Shown: positions 1-12,560, counted from the stretch's first letter. The stretch: 64,000 bases of DNA from Cryptomeria japonica (GCF_030272615.1 NC_081410.1:286255957-286319956), one strand, 5' to 3'. Numbers and translations: made by a program. The notes: a model not told the origin generated them from the letters alone.

Positions 1-3000
1 CATGAAACTTGAATTTTGATGATAGTGGCTCTAGAATAGGGGCTTGCATCTTGAAACATTGTTGTGCCTCAAAACACTGATCTTGATGATCTGAAACCAG
101 GGGTTTTGAGGCACAAGCTTCGAAATGAGGTTCTAAGAGCACGATGTGCAACAAAATAAAATTTTGATACTACTAACTCTAGAATCCAGAGTTGCATCTT
201 GAAACCTTCTTGTGCCTCCAAACATTGATCTTGATGCTCCAAAATGGAGTCTTTCGAGGCACAAGCTCTAAAATGAGCTTCTCAAAGAATGATGTCCATC
301 AAAATAGAATTTTGATGCTACTGGCTCCGGAATAGGGTCTTGTTTCTTGAAACCTTGTTGTGCCTCAAAACATTGATTTTGATGTGCCAAAATCAGGGCT
401 TTCAAGGCACAATCTTCGAAATGAGGTTTTAAGAGCATGATGTACATCAAAATTGCATTTTGACTCTACCCACTCTAGAATTGGGACTTGTGTCTTGAAA
501 CCTTGTTGTGACTCCAAGCACTAATTTTTATGTTCCAAAAATGAGGCTTTTGAGTCACAACCTCCGAAATGAGGTTCTAGGGAACACAATGTTTGTCAAA
601 ATCGTGTTTTGATGCTATTAGCTTGAGAATTGGGACTTTTATATTGAAACCTTGTTGTGCCTTTAAACATTGATTTGGGTATTTTGAAACTGGTGGTTCG
701 AGCCACATTCTCTGAAATGAGTTTCTAAGAGCACGATGTGCATCAAAATAATGTTTTGATACTATAGGCTCTGTAATAGGGACTTGAGTCTCAAAAGCTT
801 GTTGTGCTTCCAAACACCAATTTTGATGATTCGAAACTAATGATTTTGAGGCATAAGCTCCAAAAAAAGGTTCTAAGAGCACGATGTGCGTCAAAATCAA
901 ATTTTGACACTACCAGCTCCAGAATAAGGACTTGCATCTTGAAACCTTGTTGTGCCTCCAAACATCGATTTTGATGCTCAAAAATTGGGGCTTTTGAGAC
1001 ACAATTTCTGAAACAAGGTTCTAAAAGCACAATGTGCATCAAAATTAAATTTTGATGCTACTGGCGCTAGAATTGGGGCTTGCATCTTGAAACCTTGTTG
1101 TGCCTCAATACATTGATTCTGATGCTCTGAATCTGGGGCTTTTGAAGCACAAGCTTTGAATAAGGTTTTAAGAGCATGATGTGTGCCAAAATTAGATTTT
1201 GATGCTATTGACTCTATAATCGGGACTTGCATCTTGAAACTTTGTTGTGACTCCAAAAATCAATTTTGATGCTCCAAAACTGGGGCTTTTGAGGCACAAT
1301 TCCTAAAACAAGGTTCTAAGGGCCCAATGTGCATGAAACTTGAATTTTGATGATAGTGGCTCTAGAATAGGGGCTTGCATCTTGAAACATTGTTGTGCCT
1401 CAAAACACTGATCTTGATGATCCGAAACCAGGGGTTTTGAGGCACAAGCTTTGAAATGAGGTTCTAAGAGCATGATGTCCACCAAAATCAAATTTTGATG
1501 CTACTGACTCTAGAATCCGGACTTGCATCTTGAAACCTTCTTGTGCCTCCAAACATTGATTTTGATGCTCCAAAATGGAGTCTTTCGAGGCACAAGCTCT
1601 AAAATGAGCTTCTCAAAGAATGATGTCCATCAAAATAGAATTTTGACGCTACTGGCTTCGGAATAGGGTCTTGTTTCTTGAAACCTTGATGTACCTCAAA
1701 ACACTGATTTTGATGTGCCAAAATCAGGGCTTTCAAGGCACAATCTTCGAAATGAGGTTTTAAGAGCATGATGTACATCAAAATTGCATTTTGACTCTAC
1801 CCACTCTAGAATTGGGACTTGTGTCTTGAAACCTTGTTGTGACTCCAAACACTAATTTTTATGTTCCAAAAATGAGGCTTTTGAGTCACAACCTCCGAAA
1901 TGAGGTTCTAGGGAACACAATGTTTTTCAAAATCGTGTTTTGATGCTATTAGCTTGAGAATTGGGACTTTTATATTGAAACCTTGTTGTGCCTTTAAACA
2001 TTGATTTGCGTGTTTTGAAACTGGTGGTTTCGAGCCACATTCTATGAAACGAGTTTCTAAGAGCACGATATGCATCAAAATAATGTTTTGACACTACAGG
2101 CTACGGAATAGGGACTTACATCTCAAAAGCTTGTTGTGCCTCCAAACACCAATTTTGATGCTTTGAAACTGTTGATTTTGAGGCATAAGCTCCAAAACAA
2201 GGTTATAAGAGCACGATGTGCATCAAAATCAAAATTTGACACTACCGGCTCCAGAATCAGGACTTGCATCTTGAAACCTTGTTGTGCCTCCAAACATCAA
2301 TTTTGATGCTCCAAAATTGGGCCTTTTGAGGCACAATTACTGAAACAGGGTTCTAAGAGCACAATGTGCATCAAAATTAAATTTTGATGCTACTGGCTCT
2401 AGAATCAGGGCTTGCATCTTGAAACCTTATTGTGCCTCAAAACATTGATTCTGATGCTCTGAATCTGGGGCTTTTGAGGCACAATCTTTGAATGAGGTTT
2501 TAAGAGCACGATGTGCGCCAAAATCAGATTTTGATGCTATTGACTCTATAATCAGGACTTGCATCTTGAAACTTTGTTGTGACTGCAAAAAATGATTTTG
2601 ATGCTCGAAAATTGGGGCTTTTGAGGCACAATGTGCATCAAACTTATATTTCGATGCTACTGGCTCTAGAATAGGGGCTTGCATCTTGAAACCTTGTTGT
2701 GCCCCAAAACACTGATTTTGATGATCTGAAACAAGGGCTTTTGAGGGACAAGCTTTGAAATGAGGTTCTAAGAGCATGATGTGCACCAAAATCAAATTTT
2801 GATGCTATTGACTCTAGAATCAGGACTTGCATCTTGAAACCTTGTTGTGCCTCCAAACATTGATTTTGATGCTCCAAAACTTAGTCTTTCGAGGCACAAC
2901 TCTGAAATGAGCTTCTCAAAGAATGATGTGCGTCAAAATGGAATTTTGATGCTACTGGCTCTAGAATAGGGACTTGTTTCTTGAAACCTTGTTGTTCCTC

Positions 3001-3966
3001 GAAACATTGATTTTGATGTGCCAAAATTAGGGCTTTCAAGGCACAATCTCCGAAATGAGTTTTTAAGAGCATGATGTACATCAAAATTGCATTTTGACTC
3101 TACCCACTCTGGAATTGCGACTTGTGTCTTGAAACCTTGTTGTGACTTCAAACACTAATTTTTATGTTCCAAAAATGAGGCTTTTGAGTCACAACCTCCG
3201 AAATGAGGTTCTAAGAACACCATGTTTGTCAAAATTGTGTTTTGATGCTATTAGCTTGAGAATTGGGACTTGTGTCTTGAAACCTTGTTGTGCCTTTAAA
3301 CATTGATTTGGGTGTTTTGAAACTAGTGCTTTCGAGCCACATGCTCCGAAATGAGTTTCTAAGAGCACGATGTGCATCAAAATCATGTTTTGACACTACA
3401 GGCTCCGGAATAGGGACTTGCATCTCGAAAGCTTGTTGTGACTCCAAACACTAATTTTGATGCTTCGAAACTGATGATTTTGAGGCATAAGCTCCAAAAC
3501 AAGGTTCTAAGAGCATGATGTGCATCAAAATCAAATTTTGATGCTATCGACTCCAGAATCAGGACTTGCATCTTGAAACCTTGTTGTGCCTCGAAACATC
3601 GATTTTGTTGCTCCAAAATTGGGGCTTTTGAGGCACAATTTCTGAAATGGGGTTCTAAGAGCACAATGCGCACCAAAATTAAAATTTTGATGCTACTAGC
3701 TCTAGAATCGGGGCTTGCATCTTGAAACCTTGTTCTGCCTCAAATCATTGATTCTAATGCTCTAAATCTGGGGCTTTTGAAGCACAAGCTTTGAATGAGG
3801 ATTTCAGACCACGATGTGCGCCAAAATCAGATTTTGACGCAATTGACTCTATAATTGGGAAGTGCATCTTGAAACTTTGTTGTGACTCCAAAAATTGATT
3901 TTTATGCTCCAAAACTGGGGCTTTTGAGGGACAATTTCTAAAATAGGGTTCTAAGTGCACAATGTG
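1..3966 (-). repeat. Nine-monomer higher-order repeat of about 1331 bp
   Basis: The variant monomer that opens with CATGAAACTTGAATTTTGAT at position 1 returns at 1332, 2636 and 3967 (as CATSAAACTT-type variants). Two of the three spacings are 1331, and the middle one is 1304. The 1304 spacing is explained by a deletion of about 28 bp near 2631, which fuses the words GGCACA and ATGTGCATC. 1331 is nine times 148 within a base. Neighbouring monomers keep the same order between the periods, for example the TTGAGTCACAACCTCCGAAA monomer and the TTTAAACATTGATTTG monomer. The phase continues, with deletions, to marker sites at about 6929 and 8268. Confidence 0.82.
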
Positions 3967-5771
3967 CATCAAACTTGAATTTTGATGCTACTGGCTCTAG
4001 AAAAGTGGCTTGCATCTTGAAACCCTGTTCTGCCTCAAAACACTGATTTTGATGATCCGAAACCAGGGCTTTTGAGGAACAAACTTTAAATGAGGTTCTA
4101 AGAGCACAATGTGAACCAAAATCAGATTTTGATGTTATTGACTCTAGAATTAGGACTTGCATCTTGAAACATTGTTGTGCCTCCAAACATTGATTTTGAT
4201 GCTCCAAAACTGAGTCTTTCAAGGCACAAGCTCTGAAATGAGCTTCTCAAAGAATGATGTTCGTCAAAATAGAATTTTGATGCTACTGGCTCCGGAATAG
4301 GGACTTTTTTCTTGAAACCTTGTTGTGCCTCAAAACTTTGATTTTCATGTGCCAAAATCAGGGCTTTCAAGGCACAATCTTCGGAATGAGGTTCTAAGAG
4401 CATGATGTACATCAAAATGGCATTTTGACTCTACCCAATCTTGAATTGGGACTTGTGTCTTGAAATTCTGACTCTATTATTGGGGCTTGCATCTTGAAAC
4501 TTTGTTGTGACTCCAAAAATCGATTTTGATGCTCCAAAACTAGGGCTTTTGAGGCACAATTTCTAAAACAGGGTTCTAAGGGCACAATGTGCATCAAACT
4601 TGAATTTTGACACTACTGGCTCTAGAATAGGGCTTGCATCTTGAAACATTGTTGTGCCTCAAAACACTGATATTGATGATCTGAAACTAGGGCTTTTGAG
4701 GCACAAGCTTCGAAATGAGGTTCTAAGAGCACAGTGTGCACCAAAATCAGATTTTGATGCTATTGACTCTAGAATCGGGAGTTGCATCTTGAAACCTTAT
4801 TGTGCCTCCAAACATTGATTTTGATTCTCCAAAACTGAATCTTTTGAGGCACAAGCTCTAAAATGAGCTTCTCAAAGAATGATGTGCATCAAAATGGAAT
4901 TTTGACGCTACTGGCTCCAGAATAGAGACTTTTGAAGCACAAGCTTTGAATGAGGATTTCAGACCACGATGTGCGCCAAAATCAGATTTTGACGCAATTG
5001 ACTCTATAATTGGGAAGTGCATCTTGAAACTTTGTTGTGACTCCAAAAATTGATTTTTATGCTCCAAAACTGGGGCTTTTGAGGCACAATTTCTAAAATA
5101 GGGTTCTAAGTGCACAATGTGCATCAAACTTGAATTTTGATGCTACTGGCTCTAGAAAAGTGGTTTGCATCTTGAAACCTTGTTCTGCCTCAAAACACTG
5201 ATTTTGATGATCCGAAACCAGGGCTTTTGAGGCACAAGCTTTAAATGAGGTTCTAAGAGCATGATGTGAAGCAAAATCAGATTTTGATGTTATTGACTCT
5301 AGAATTAGGACTTGCATCTTGAAACATTGTTGTGCCTCCAAATATTGATTTTGATGCTCCAAAACTGAGTCTTTCGAGGCACAAGCTCTGAAATGAGCTT
5401 CTCAAAGAATGATGTTCGTCAAAATAGAATTTTGACGCTACTGGCTCCGGAATAGGGACTTTTTTCTTGAAACCTTGTTGTGCCTCAAAACTTTGATTTT
5501 GATGTGCCAAAATCAGGGCTTTCAAGGCACAATCTCCGGAATGAGGTTCTAAGAGCATGATGTACATCAAAATGGCATTTTGACTCTACCCAATCTTGAA
5601 TTGGGACTTGTGTCTTGAAATTCTGACTCTATTATTGGGGCTTGCATCTTGAAACTTTGTTGTGACTCCAAAAATCGATTTTGATGCTCCAAAACTAGGG
5701 CTTTTGAGGCACAATTTCTAAAACAGGGTTCTAAGGGCACAATGTGCATCAAACTTGAATTTTGATGCTAC
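3774..5771 (-). repeat. 1155-bp local duplication inside the satellite
   Basis: The block from about 3774 to 4616 is repeated almost unchanged at about 4929 to 5771, a shift of 1155 bp. Both copies carry the same private features: the phrase GAGGATTTCAGACCACGATG (near 3797 and 4952), the AAAAGTGG variant (near 4011 and 5166) and a shared internal deletion that joins CTTGAAAT to TCTGACTCTATTATTGG (near 4470 and 5625). They are far more alike than other monomers are to each other. This points to a later unequal exchange that was not an exact multiple of the nine-monomer unit. Confidence 0.85.
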
Positions 5772-8644
5772 TGGCTCTAGAAGAGGGACTTGCATCTTCA
5801 AACCTTGTTGTGCCTCAAAACACTGATTTTGATGATCTAAAACCAGGGCTTTTGAGGCAAAAGCTTTGAAATGAGGTTCTAAGAGCACGATGTGAACCAA
5901 AATTAGATTTTGATGCTATTGACTGTAGAATCGGGACTTGCATCTTGAAACCTTGTTGTGCCTCCAAACATTGATTTTGATGCTCCATAACTGAGTCTTT
6001 CAAGGCACAAGCTCTTAAATGAGCTTCTCAAAGAATGATGTGCATCAAAATGGAATTTTGATGCTACTGGCTCCGAAATAGTTACTTGTTTCTTGAAACC
6101 TTGTTGTGCCTCAAAACATTGATTTTGATGTGCCAAAATGAGAGCTTTCAAAGCACAATCTTCGAAATGAGGTTCTAATAGCATGATGTACATCAAAATT
6201 GCATTTTGACTCTACCCACTCTGGAATTGGGACTTGTGTCTTGAAACCTTGTTGTGACACCAAACACTAATTTTTATGTTCCAGAAATGAGGCTTTTGAG
6301 TCACAATTTCCAGAATAAGGTTCTAAGAACACCATGTTTGTCAAAATCGTGTTTTGATGGTATCAGCTTGAGAATTGGGACTTATGTCGTGAAACCTTGT
6401 TGTGCCTTTAAACATTGATTTGGGTGTTTTGAAACTAGTGCTTTCGAGCCACATGCTTCGAAACAAGTTTCTAAGAGCACGATGTGCATCAAAATCACAT
6501 TTTGACACTACAGGCTCCAGAATAGGGACTTGCATATCGAAAGCTTGTTGTGCCTCCAAACACAAATTTTGATGCTTCGAAACTGATGATTTTGAGGTAG
6601 AAGCTCCAAAACAAGGTTATAAGACCACGATGTGCATGAAAATCAAATTTTGACACTACCGACTCCAGAATCGGGACTTGCATCTTGAAACCTTGTTGTG
6701 CCTCCAAACATTAATTTGATGCTCTGAATCTGGGGCTTTTGAGGCACAAGCTTTGAATCAAGTTTTAAGAGCACGATGTGCGCCAAAATCAGAGTTTGAT
6801 GCTATTGACTCTAAAATCAGGACATGCATCTTGAAACTTTGTTGTGACTCCAAAAATCTATTTTGGTGCTCCAAAACAGGGGCTTTTCAGGGACAATTTC
6901 TAAAACAGGGTTCTAAGTGCACAATGTGCATCAAACATGAATTTTGATGCTACTGGCTCTAGAATAGGGGCTTGAATCTTGAAACCTTGTTGTGCCTCAA
7001 AACACTGATTTTGATGATCCAAAACCAGGGCTTTTCAGGCACAAGCTTCGAAATGAGGTTCTAAGAGCACAATGTGCACCAAAATCAGATTTTGATGCTA
7101 TTGACTCTAGAATCAGGACTTGCATCTTGAAATCTTGTTGTGCCTCCAAACATTGATTTTGATGCTCCAAAACTAAGTCTTTCAAGGCACAAGGTATGAA
7201 ATGAGCTTCTCAAAGAATGATGTGCATCAAAATGGAATGTTGGCCCTACTGGGTCTAGAATAGGGACTTGTTTCTTGAAACCTTGTTGTGCCTCAACATT
7301 GATTTTGATGTGCCAAAATCAGGGCTTTCAAGGCACAATTTTTGAAATGAGGTTCTAAGAGCATGATGTACATCAAAATTGCATTTTGACTCTACTGACT
7401 TTTGAATTGGGACTTGTGTCTTGAAACCTTGTTGTGACTCAAAACACTAATTTTTATGTTCCAAAAATGAGGCTTTTGAGTCACAACCTCCGAAATGAGG
7501 TTCTAAGAACACCATGTTTGTCAAAATCATGTTTTGATGCTATCAGCTTGAGAATTGGGACTTGTGTCTTGAAACCTTGTTGTGCCTTTAAACATTGATT
7601 TGGGTGTTTTGAAACTGGTGCTTTCGAGCCACATGCTCCGAAATGAGTTTCTATGAGCACGATGTGCATGAAAATCACGTTTTGACACTACAGGCTAAGG
7701 AATAGGGACTTGCATCTCGAAAGCTTGTTGTGCCTCCAAAAACAAATTTTGATGCTTCAAAACTGATGATTTTGAGGCATAAGCTTCAAAATAAGGTTCT
7801 TAGAGCACGATGTGCATCAAAATCAAATTTTGACGCTACTGGCTCCAAAATCAGGACTTGCATCTTGAAACCTTGTTGTGCCTCCAAACATCGATTTTGA
7901 TGCTTTAAAATTGGCGCTTTTGAGGTACAATTTTTGAAACAGGTTTCGAAGAGCACAATGTGCATCAAAATTAAATTTTGATGCTACTAGCTCTAGAATC
8001 GGTGCTTCAATATTGAAACCTTGTTGTGCCTCAAAATATTGATTCTGTTGCTCTGAATCTAGGGCTTTTGAGGCATAAGCTTCAAATGAGGTTTTAAGAG
8101 CATGATGTGTGCCAAAATTAGATTTTGACGCTATTGACTCTATAATTGGGACTTGCATCTTGAAAGTTTTTTGTGACTCCAAAAATCAATTCTGATAATC
8201 CAAAACTGGGGCTTTTGAGGCACAATTTCTAAAACAGGGTTCTAAGGGCACAATGTGCATCAAACTTGAATTTTGATGCTACTGGCTCTAGAATAGGGGC
8301 TTGCATCTTGAAACCTTGTTGTGCCTCAAAACACTGATTTTGATGATCCGAAACCAGGGCTTTTGAGGCACAAGCTTTGAAATGAGGTTCTAAGAGCACG
8401 ATGTGCACCAAAATCAGATTTTGATGCTATTGACTCTAGAATCGGGACTTGCATCTTGAAACCTTGTTGTGCCTCCAAACATTGATTTTGATGCTCCAAA
8501 ACTGAATCTTTTGATGCACAAGCTTTTAAATGAGCTTCTCAAAGAATGATGTGCGTCAAAATGGAATTTTGATGCTATTGGCTCTGGAATAGGGACTTAC
8601 TTCTTGAAACCTTGTTGTGCCTCAAAACATTGATTTTGATGTGC

Positions 8645-8660
8645 CTATTTCAGAGCTGTA
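8645..8660. other. Inversion junction of the satellite array
   Basis: The minus-oriented monomers stop inside a unit after GATTTTGATGTGCC (ending about 8645). About 16 bases follow that I cannot place in the repeat (TATTTCAGAGCTGTAG). From about 8661 the monomers read as the reverse complement (GATTTTGATGTGCATCGTGC, then CTCTTAGAACC). The change of strand is abrupt and there is no transposon terminus at the joint. Confidence 0.85.
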
Positions 8661-10603
8661 GTGTTAAAAAGGGATTTTGATGTGCATCGTGCTCTTAGAA
8701 CCTCATTTTGCAGCATGTGGCTCGAAAGGTCTAGTTTCAAAACATCAAAATCAATGTTTTAAGGCACAACAAGGTTACAAGACACAAGTCCCGTTTCTCA
8801 AGCAAATAGCGTCAAAACATGATTTTGACAAACATGGTGTTCTTAGAACCTCAGTAGCGTCAAAATCTAATTTTGGCGCACATTGTGCTCTTAAAAGCTC
8901 ACTTCAAAGCTTGTGCCTCAAAAGCTATAGATTCAGAGCATTAAAATAAATGTTTTGAGGCACAACAAGGTTTCAAGATGCAAGCCCCGATTCTAGAGCC
9001 AGTATGCACATTGTGCTCTTAGAACCTTGTTTTAGAAATTGTGCCTCAAAAGCCCCAGTTTTGGCACATCAAAATCAATTTTTTGATGCACAACAAGGTT
9101 TCAAGATGCAAGTTTTGATTCTGGAGCTGGTAGTGTCAAAATTTGATTTTGATGCACATCGTGCTCATAGAACCTTGTTTTGGAGCTTATGCCTCAAAAT
9201 CATCAGTTTCGAAGCATCAAAATTGGTTTTTGGAGGCACAACAAGCTTTCGAGATGCAAGTCCCTATTCCAAACCTTGTAGAAATTCATTTCAGAGCATG
9301 TTGCTCGAAGGCTCCAATTTGAAAACACTGAAATCAATGTTTAAAGGCACAACAAGATTTCAAGACACAAGTCCCAATTCTCAAGCTGATAGCATCAAAA
9401 CACGATTTTGACAAACATGGTGTTCTTAGAACCTCATTTCGGAGGTTGTGATTCAAAAGCCTCATTTTTGGAACATAAAAATTAGTGTTTGGAGTCACAA
9501 CAAGGTTTCAAGACACAAGTCCCAATTCCAGAGTGGGTAGAGTCAAAATGAAATTTGTATGTACATCATGCTCTTAGAACCTCACTTCGGAGATTGTGCC
9601 TTGAAAGCCTTGATTTTGGCACATCAAAATCAATGTTTTGAGGCACAACAAGGTTTCAAGAAACAAGTCTTGATTCTGGAGCCGGTAGCATCAAAATTTG
9701 ATTTTGACACACATCGTGCTTTTAGAACCTTGTTTTGGATCTTATGCTTCAAAATCTTCGGTTTTGAAGCATCAAAATTGGTGTTTGGAGGTAGAACAAG
9801 CTTTCAAGACACAAGTCCCTATTCTAGAGTTGGTAGAGTCAAAATGCAATTTTGATGTACATCGTGCTCTTAGAACCTCATTTCGGAGCCTGTGTCTTGA
9901 AAGCCCCAATTTTGGAACATCAAAATCAGTGTTTGGAGGCACAACAAGGTTTAAAGAAGCAAGTCCTTATTCTAGAGCCTGTATCGTCAAAATTGCATTT
10001 TGACCCATATCATTCTCTTAGAAGCTCATTTCGGAGCTTGCTCCTTGGAACACCCAGTTTTTGAGCATCAGAATTAATGTTTGGAGGCACAACAAGGTTT
10101 CAAGATGCAAGTCCTAATTCTAGAGTTAGTAGCATCAAAATTTAATTTTGATGCACATTGTGCTCTTAGAACCTTGTTTTAGAAATTGTACCTCAAAAGC
10201 CCCAATTTGGAGCATCAAAATTGATGTTTGGAGGCACAACAAGGTTTCAAGATGCAAGTCCTGATTCTGGAGCCGGTAGCATCAAAATTTGATTTTGACG
10301 CACATCATGCTCTTAGAACCTTGTTTTGGAGCTTATGCCTCAAAATCATCAGTTTCGAAGCATCAAAATTGGTGTTTGGAGGCACAACAAGCTTTCGAGA
10401 TGCAAGTCCCTATTCCAGAGCCTGTAGTGTCAAAACATGATTTTGATGCACATCATGCTCTTAGAAACTCATTTTGAAGCATGTGGCTCGAAAGCACCAG
10501 TTTCAAAACACCCAAATCAATGTTTAAAGGCACAACAAGGTTTCACGACACAAGTCCCAATTCTCAAGCTGATAGCATCAAAACACAATTTTGACAAACA
10601 TGG
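8661..10603 (+). repeat. 148-bp satellite array, plus orientation
   Basis: About 13 monomers of the same family in the opposite orientation to 1-8644. Landmarks such as GGCACAACAAGGTTTCAAGA and CTCTTAGAACCT recur about every 148 bases. The units are more rearranged than on the left; for example a partial monomer is joined at about 8852. The array stops inside a monomer at TTTTGACAAACATGG (about 10603), where a candidate LTR begins. The open frames here are repeat shadows. Confidence 0.9.
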
Positions 10604-11833
10604 TGATCAATCTAGCATGGATGCATTCCTAGTTATGCATGATATTAAGTCTAACATGATTTAAACCAACATAGATATGATAACAAAATGAAAGGATTAG
10701 AAACAAAACTATCCTAGCATGCTATACTAGTCTACCATGATTATTATGTGATAATGCAAATGCTTATTTAAGATGCTATGAAGATTATTTCTATCAAAGA
10801 GAGGCTAAATGCTTGATTAAAATGATTTAGGTTAGCTTCTTACTAAAATGTCTATAAGTTTGATACTAAAGACTTGGATATGAAAATGGAGGAATGAGAG
10901 CTCTATTTATAGGAAAAACAAGGCAATGGATGGTCAAGATTGGATGATCTTACCAAGGGCAAGGATTGAATGTTATCAATCCATGTTTACAATTTTCACC
11001 AATGAAATGGTGACAATTCTCAACATAAGACTGCTTAAGAGGAGATTCAAGAAGAATTAAATGGTTGAGAAGAACTCATGGTTACCCTAGGGGGTAAGGG
11101 TTATCCATTGGATAAAGATTTTACCCAAAGGATAAAGTCTTGTGCAAGGGTTAAAGGAATAACCATGGTCAAAGCAATGAATTCTTGATGAGACCCTTAG
11201 GTTAGATGAAGGTTGAGTTAGAGAGAAAGTCTCTAATCATGCAAGAGGGTTGAGTTGACCATTAATGGTTTACAAGACTTTCAAGGTTAACTTGTTGAAG
11301 ACATAAAGCCTTTAATGGTTTTCAAAGACTTTGAAGGTTTGAGAAGTGACTTCCCTTTGTTTAGGGATGTGACAATATTTAGGGGATGGGTTAGGCTAAA
11401 TTGGAAGGGATTAGAAGAATCTAGAAGGGGGTTTAGAGAGGCAAGTGGGAGATGTAGGAGAATGCAAGTGAATGGAGGGGAATTTTAATTTAAAAAAATT
11501 ACTTTATTTCAACTAAAAATAGATGCAACTTGCATAAATACAAGTGGGGGATTTAGATAAATAAATTAGATTTATTTATTTGCAATGAACAATTCAATTA
11601 AATGTAAATTTAATTAAAAGGGGAGAAAGAGGAATCAATTAAATAAAATGATTTATTTAATTAAAGGCTATGAAAGGCTTCGGTGAATTTAATTAAATAA
11701 ATTGAATAGCTTATTTATTCAAATAGATGAATGTGAATAATTTAATTAAACAAAATTTAATTAAATAGAGGAATGAGGTTAAATTGAATATTAAATATTC
11801 ACTTAGGAAAGTGGTCATTTTTATACGTCTACA
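10604..11833 (+). repeat. Candidate solo LTR next to the satellite
   Basis: A 1230-bp AT-rich block that begins TGATCAATC and ends ACGTCTACA, so it has the TG...CA ends of an LTR. It has a promoter-like CTATTTATAGG at 10902 and a U5-like tail rich in TTTAATTAAAT blocks. There is no coding potential. Left of it is satellite, right of it is a scrap of copia integrase, and I see no 5-bp target duplication, so the left or right border may have been lost or rearranged. The part from 10950 onward is repeated at 27039, with by-eye identity of about 95 percent over the first 400 bases. Confidence 0.55.
10904..10911 (+). promoter_or_regulatory. TATA-like box in the candidate LTR
   Basis: TATTTATA lies 300 bases inside the block. 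The second genomic copy (at 27039) starts at the base equivalent to 10950, about 39 bases downstream, near where a transcript from this box would start. The promoter role is inferred only from position and sequence. Confidence 0.4.
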
Positions 11834-12086
11834 GCTATAACTATAGATACTAATGAACCTAATGTTTATTAAAGATATCTGCTTATTATTGTCTACATTT
11901 TAACAAGGTACAAGTGAGTGTGAATCATACAAAGACACCTTATGAGCTATAGGATGGTAGATGACCTACAATAAAATATCTCAGAATCTTGGGAAGAAAG
12001 TTCTACATCAGAAGAGATGAGGAAGACTTGGGAAAGTTTGATGCAAGATCTGATGAAATACTTTTGAGATACCACATAAAGAGAAA
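10950..12086 (+). repeat. Left copy of a 1.1-kb direct duplication
   Basis: From TTACCAAGG (10950) to GAGAAAATG (12086) this stretch matches 27039 to about 28137 in the same orientation. It includes the LTR tail and the copia integrase scrap. The outer flanks are continuous with each copy's natural context: U3 with TATA on the left of this copy, copia RT on the right of the other. The inner flanks are the borders of the 15-kb block containing the PMD gene and the Tat element. Confidence 0.85.
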
Positions 12087-12087
12087 A
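11911..12087 (+). pseudogene. Copia integrase C-terminal fragment (element C family)
   Basis: A plus-strand frame from about 11931 reads NHTKTPYEL-stop-DGR-stop-PTIKYLRILGRKF and then GKFDARSDE. This is the tail of a Ty1/copia integrase, where families usually show a KTPYELWxGxxP block followed by a block like KFDxxSDExxFLGY. Two stops interrupt it, and it ends abruptly at 12087 where the PMD-related sequence starts. It is the same fragment as 27955-28146, where the second stop is absent. It is a relic with no function of its own. Confidence 0.8.
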
Positions 12088-12249
12088 TGTCGATTCCTTA
12101 TGCTTCTCACCATTTTGAGCGTGTTCAACGATACTGGAGGCCTGCCGCGTATGGTCCACCTGTAAGTCATCTTAATTTTACCCTGTTTGCTTTTTGTTTT
12201 GTCAATTTTAGTCACGTTTTTTAATTTTTTGCTTCCAATTTTTGCGTTT

Positions 12250-12560
12250 TAGCATGTAGGGTTTCTTTCCTAGCACATACGATACAAACTTTAGTGCATA
12301 GGGTTGTTTAGCTAGGGTAGCATTTGGGAGTCGGTTTGCAATGTGTCATAGGTTTAGGGTAGCGTATAGAGAGATCTAGCACATAGGGCTAATAGGTATG
12401 TGCATGCGGTGCATAGGGTAGCATGTAGGGTTAACTTAGCACATAGGGTTTTTAGCTTAGTGTGATGGAGGATTTGGTTAGCACATAGGGATAGTTTAGC
12501 ACATAGGGTAAAGGTCTTAGTGCATAACCAAGTTTAGCTAGTGCATGGGTGGCAGCTTAG
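12250..12560 (+). repeat. TAGCACATAGGG / TAGTGCATAGGG motif cluster
   Basis: About 14 irregularly spaced copies of a 12-base word with variants TAGCACATAGGG, TAGTGCATAGGG, TAGCATGTAGGG and TAGCGTATAG. Spacing is about 15-40 bases. The same words, as the reverse complement (ATGTGCTA, ATGCACTA, ATGCGCTAA), cluster at 24985-25380 and 26880-27030. It is not a telomere repeat because the TTTAGGG unit is missing. Confidence 0.7.

Larger units (their letters stand above)
1..8644 (-). repeat. 148-bp satellite array, minus orientation
   Basis: Tandem array of diverged monomers of 147-148 bp. Equivalent sites (the GATGTG-like motif) fall at 2778, 2925, 3073, 3221, 3369, 3517, 3665, 3813, 3961, 4108, 4255 and 4403. 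A monomer contains recognisable blocks such as CTTGAAACCTTGTTGTGCCT, a TCAAAAT...ATTTTGA palindrome and GAGGTTCTAAGAGCA. About 58 monomers fit this stretch. The minus strand is nearly free of stops in two of three frames, and 148 is 3n+1, so translation gives overlapping 60-120 residue peptides with the same words (for example LEPHF, EAQQGFK, EPVASKF). I read these as shadows of the repeat, not genes. No transposon domain is visible in the monomer. The unit is close to the DNA length of one nucleosome core. Confidence 0.93.

Noticed and set aside
1-10603. CRISPR-like regular array
   Set aside because: No constant repeat with unique spacers; the whole unit is repeated and diverged, and the context is plant.
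268-10664. Some forty overlapping 60-135 residue open frames in the satellite
   Set aside because: All are translations of the same 148-bp monomer in rotating frames, mostly without ATG, and follow the repeat orientation; no independent coding evidence.
12250-12560. Degenerate telomere repeat (TTTAGGG)
   Set aside because: TAGGG is only the end of a 12-base word with TAGCACA; the TTTAGGG unit is absent.
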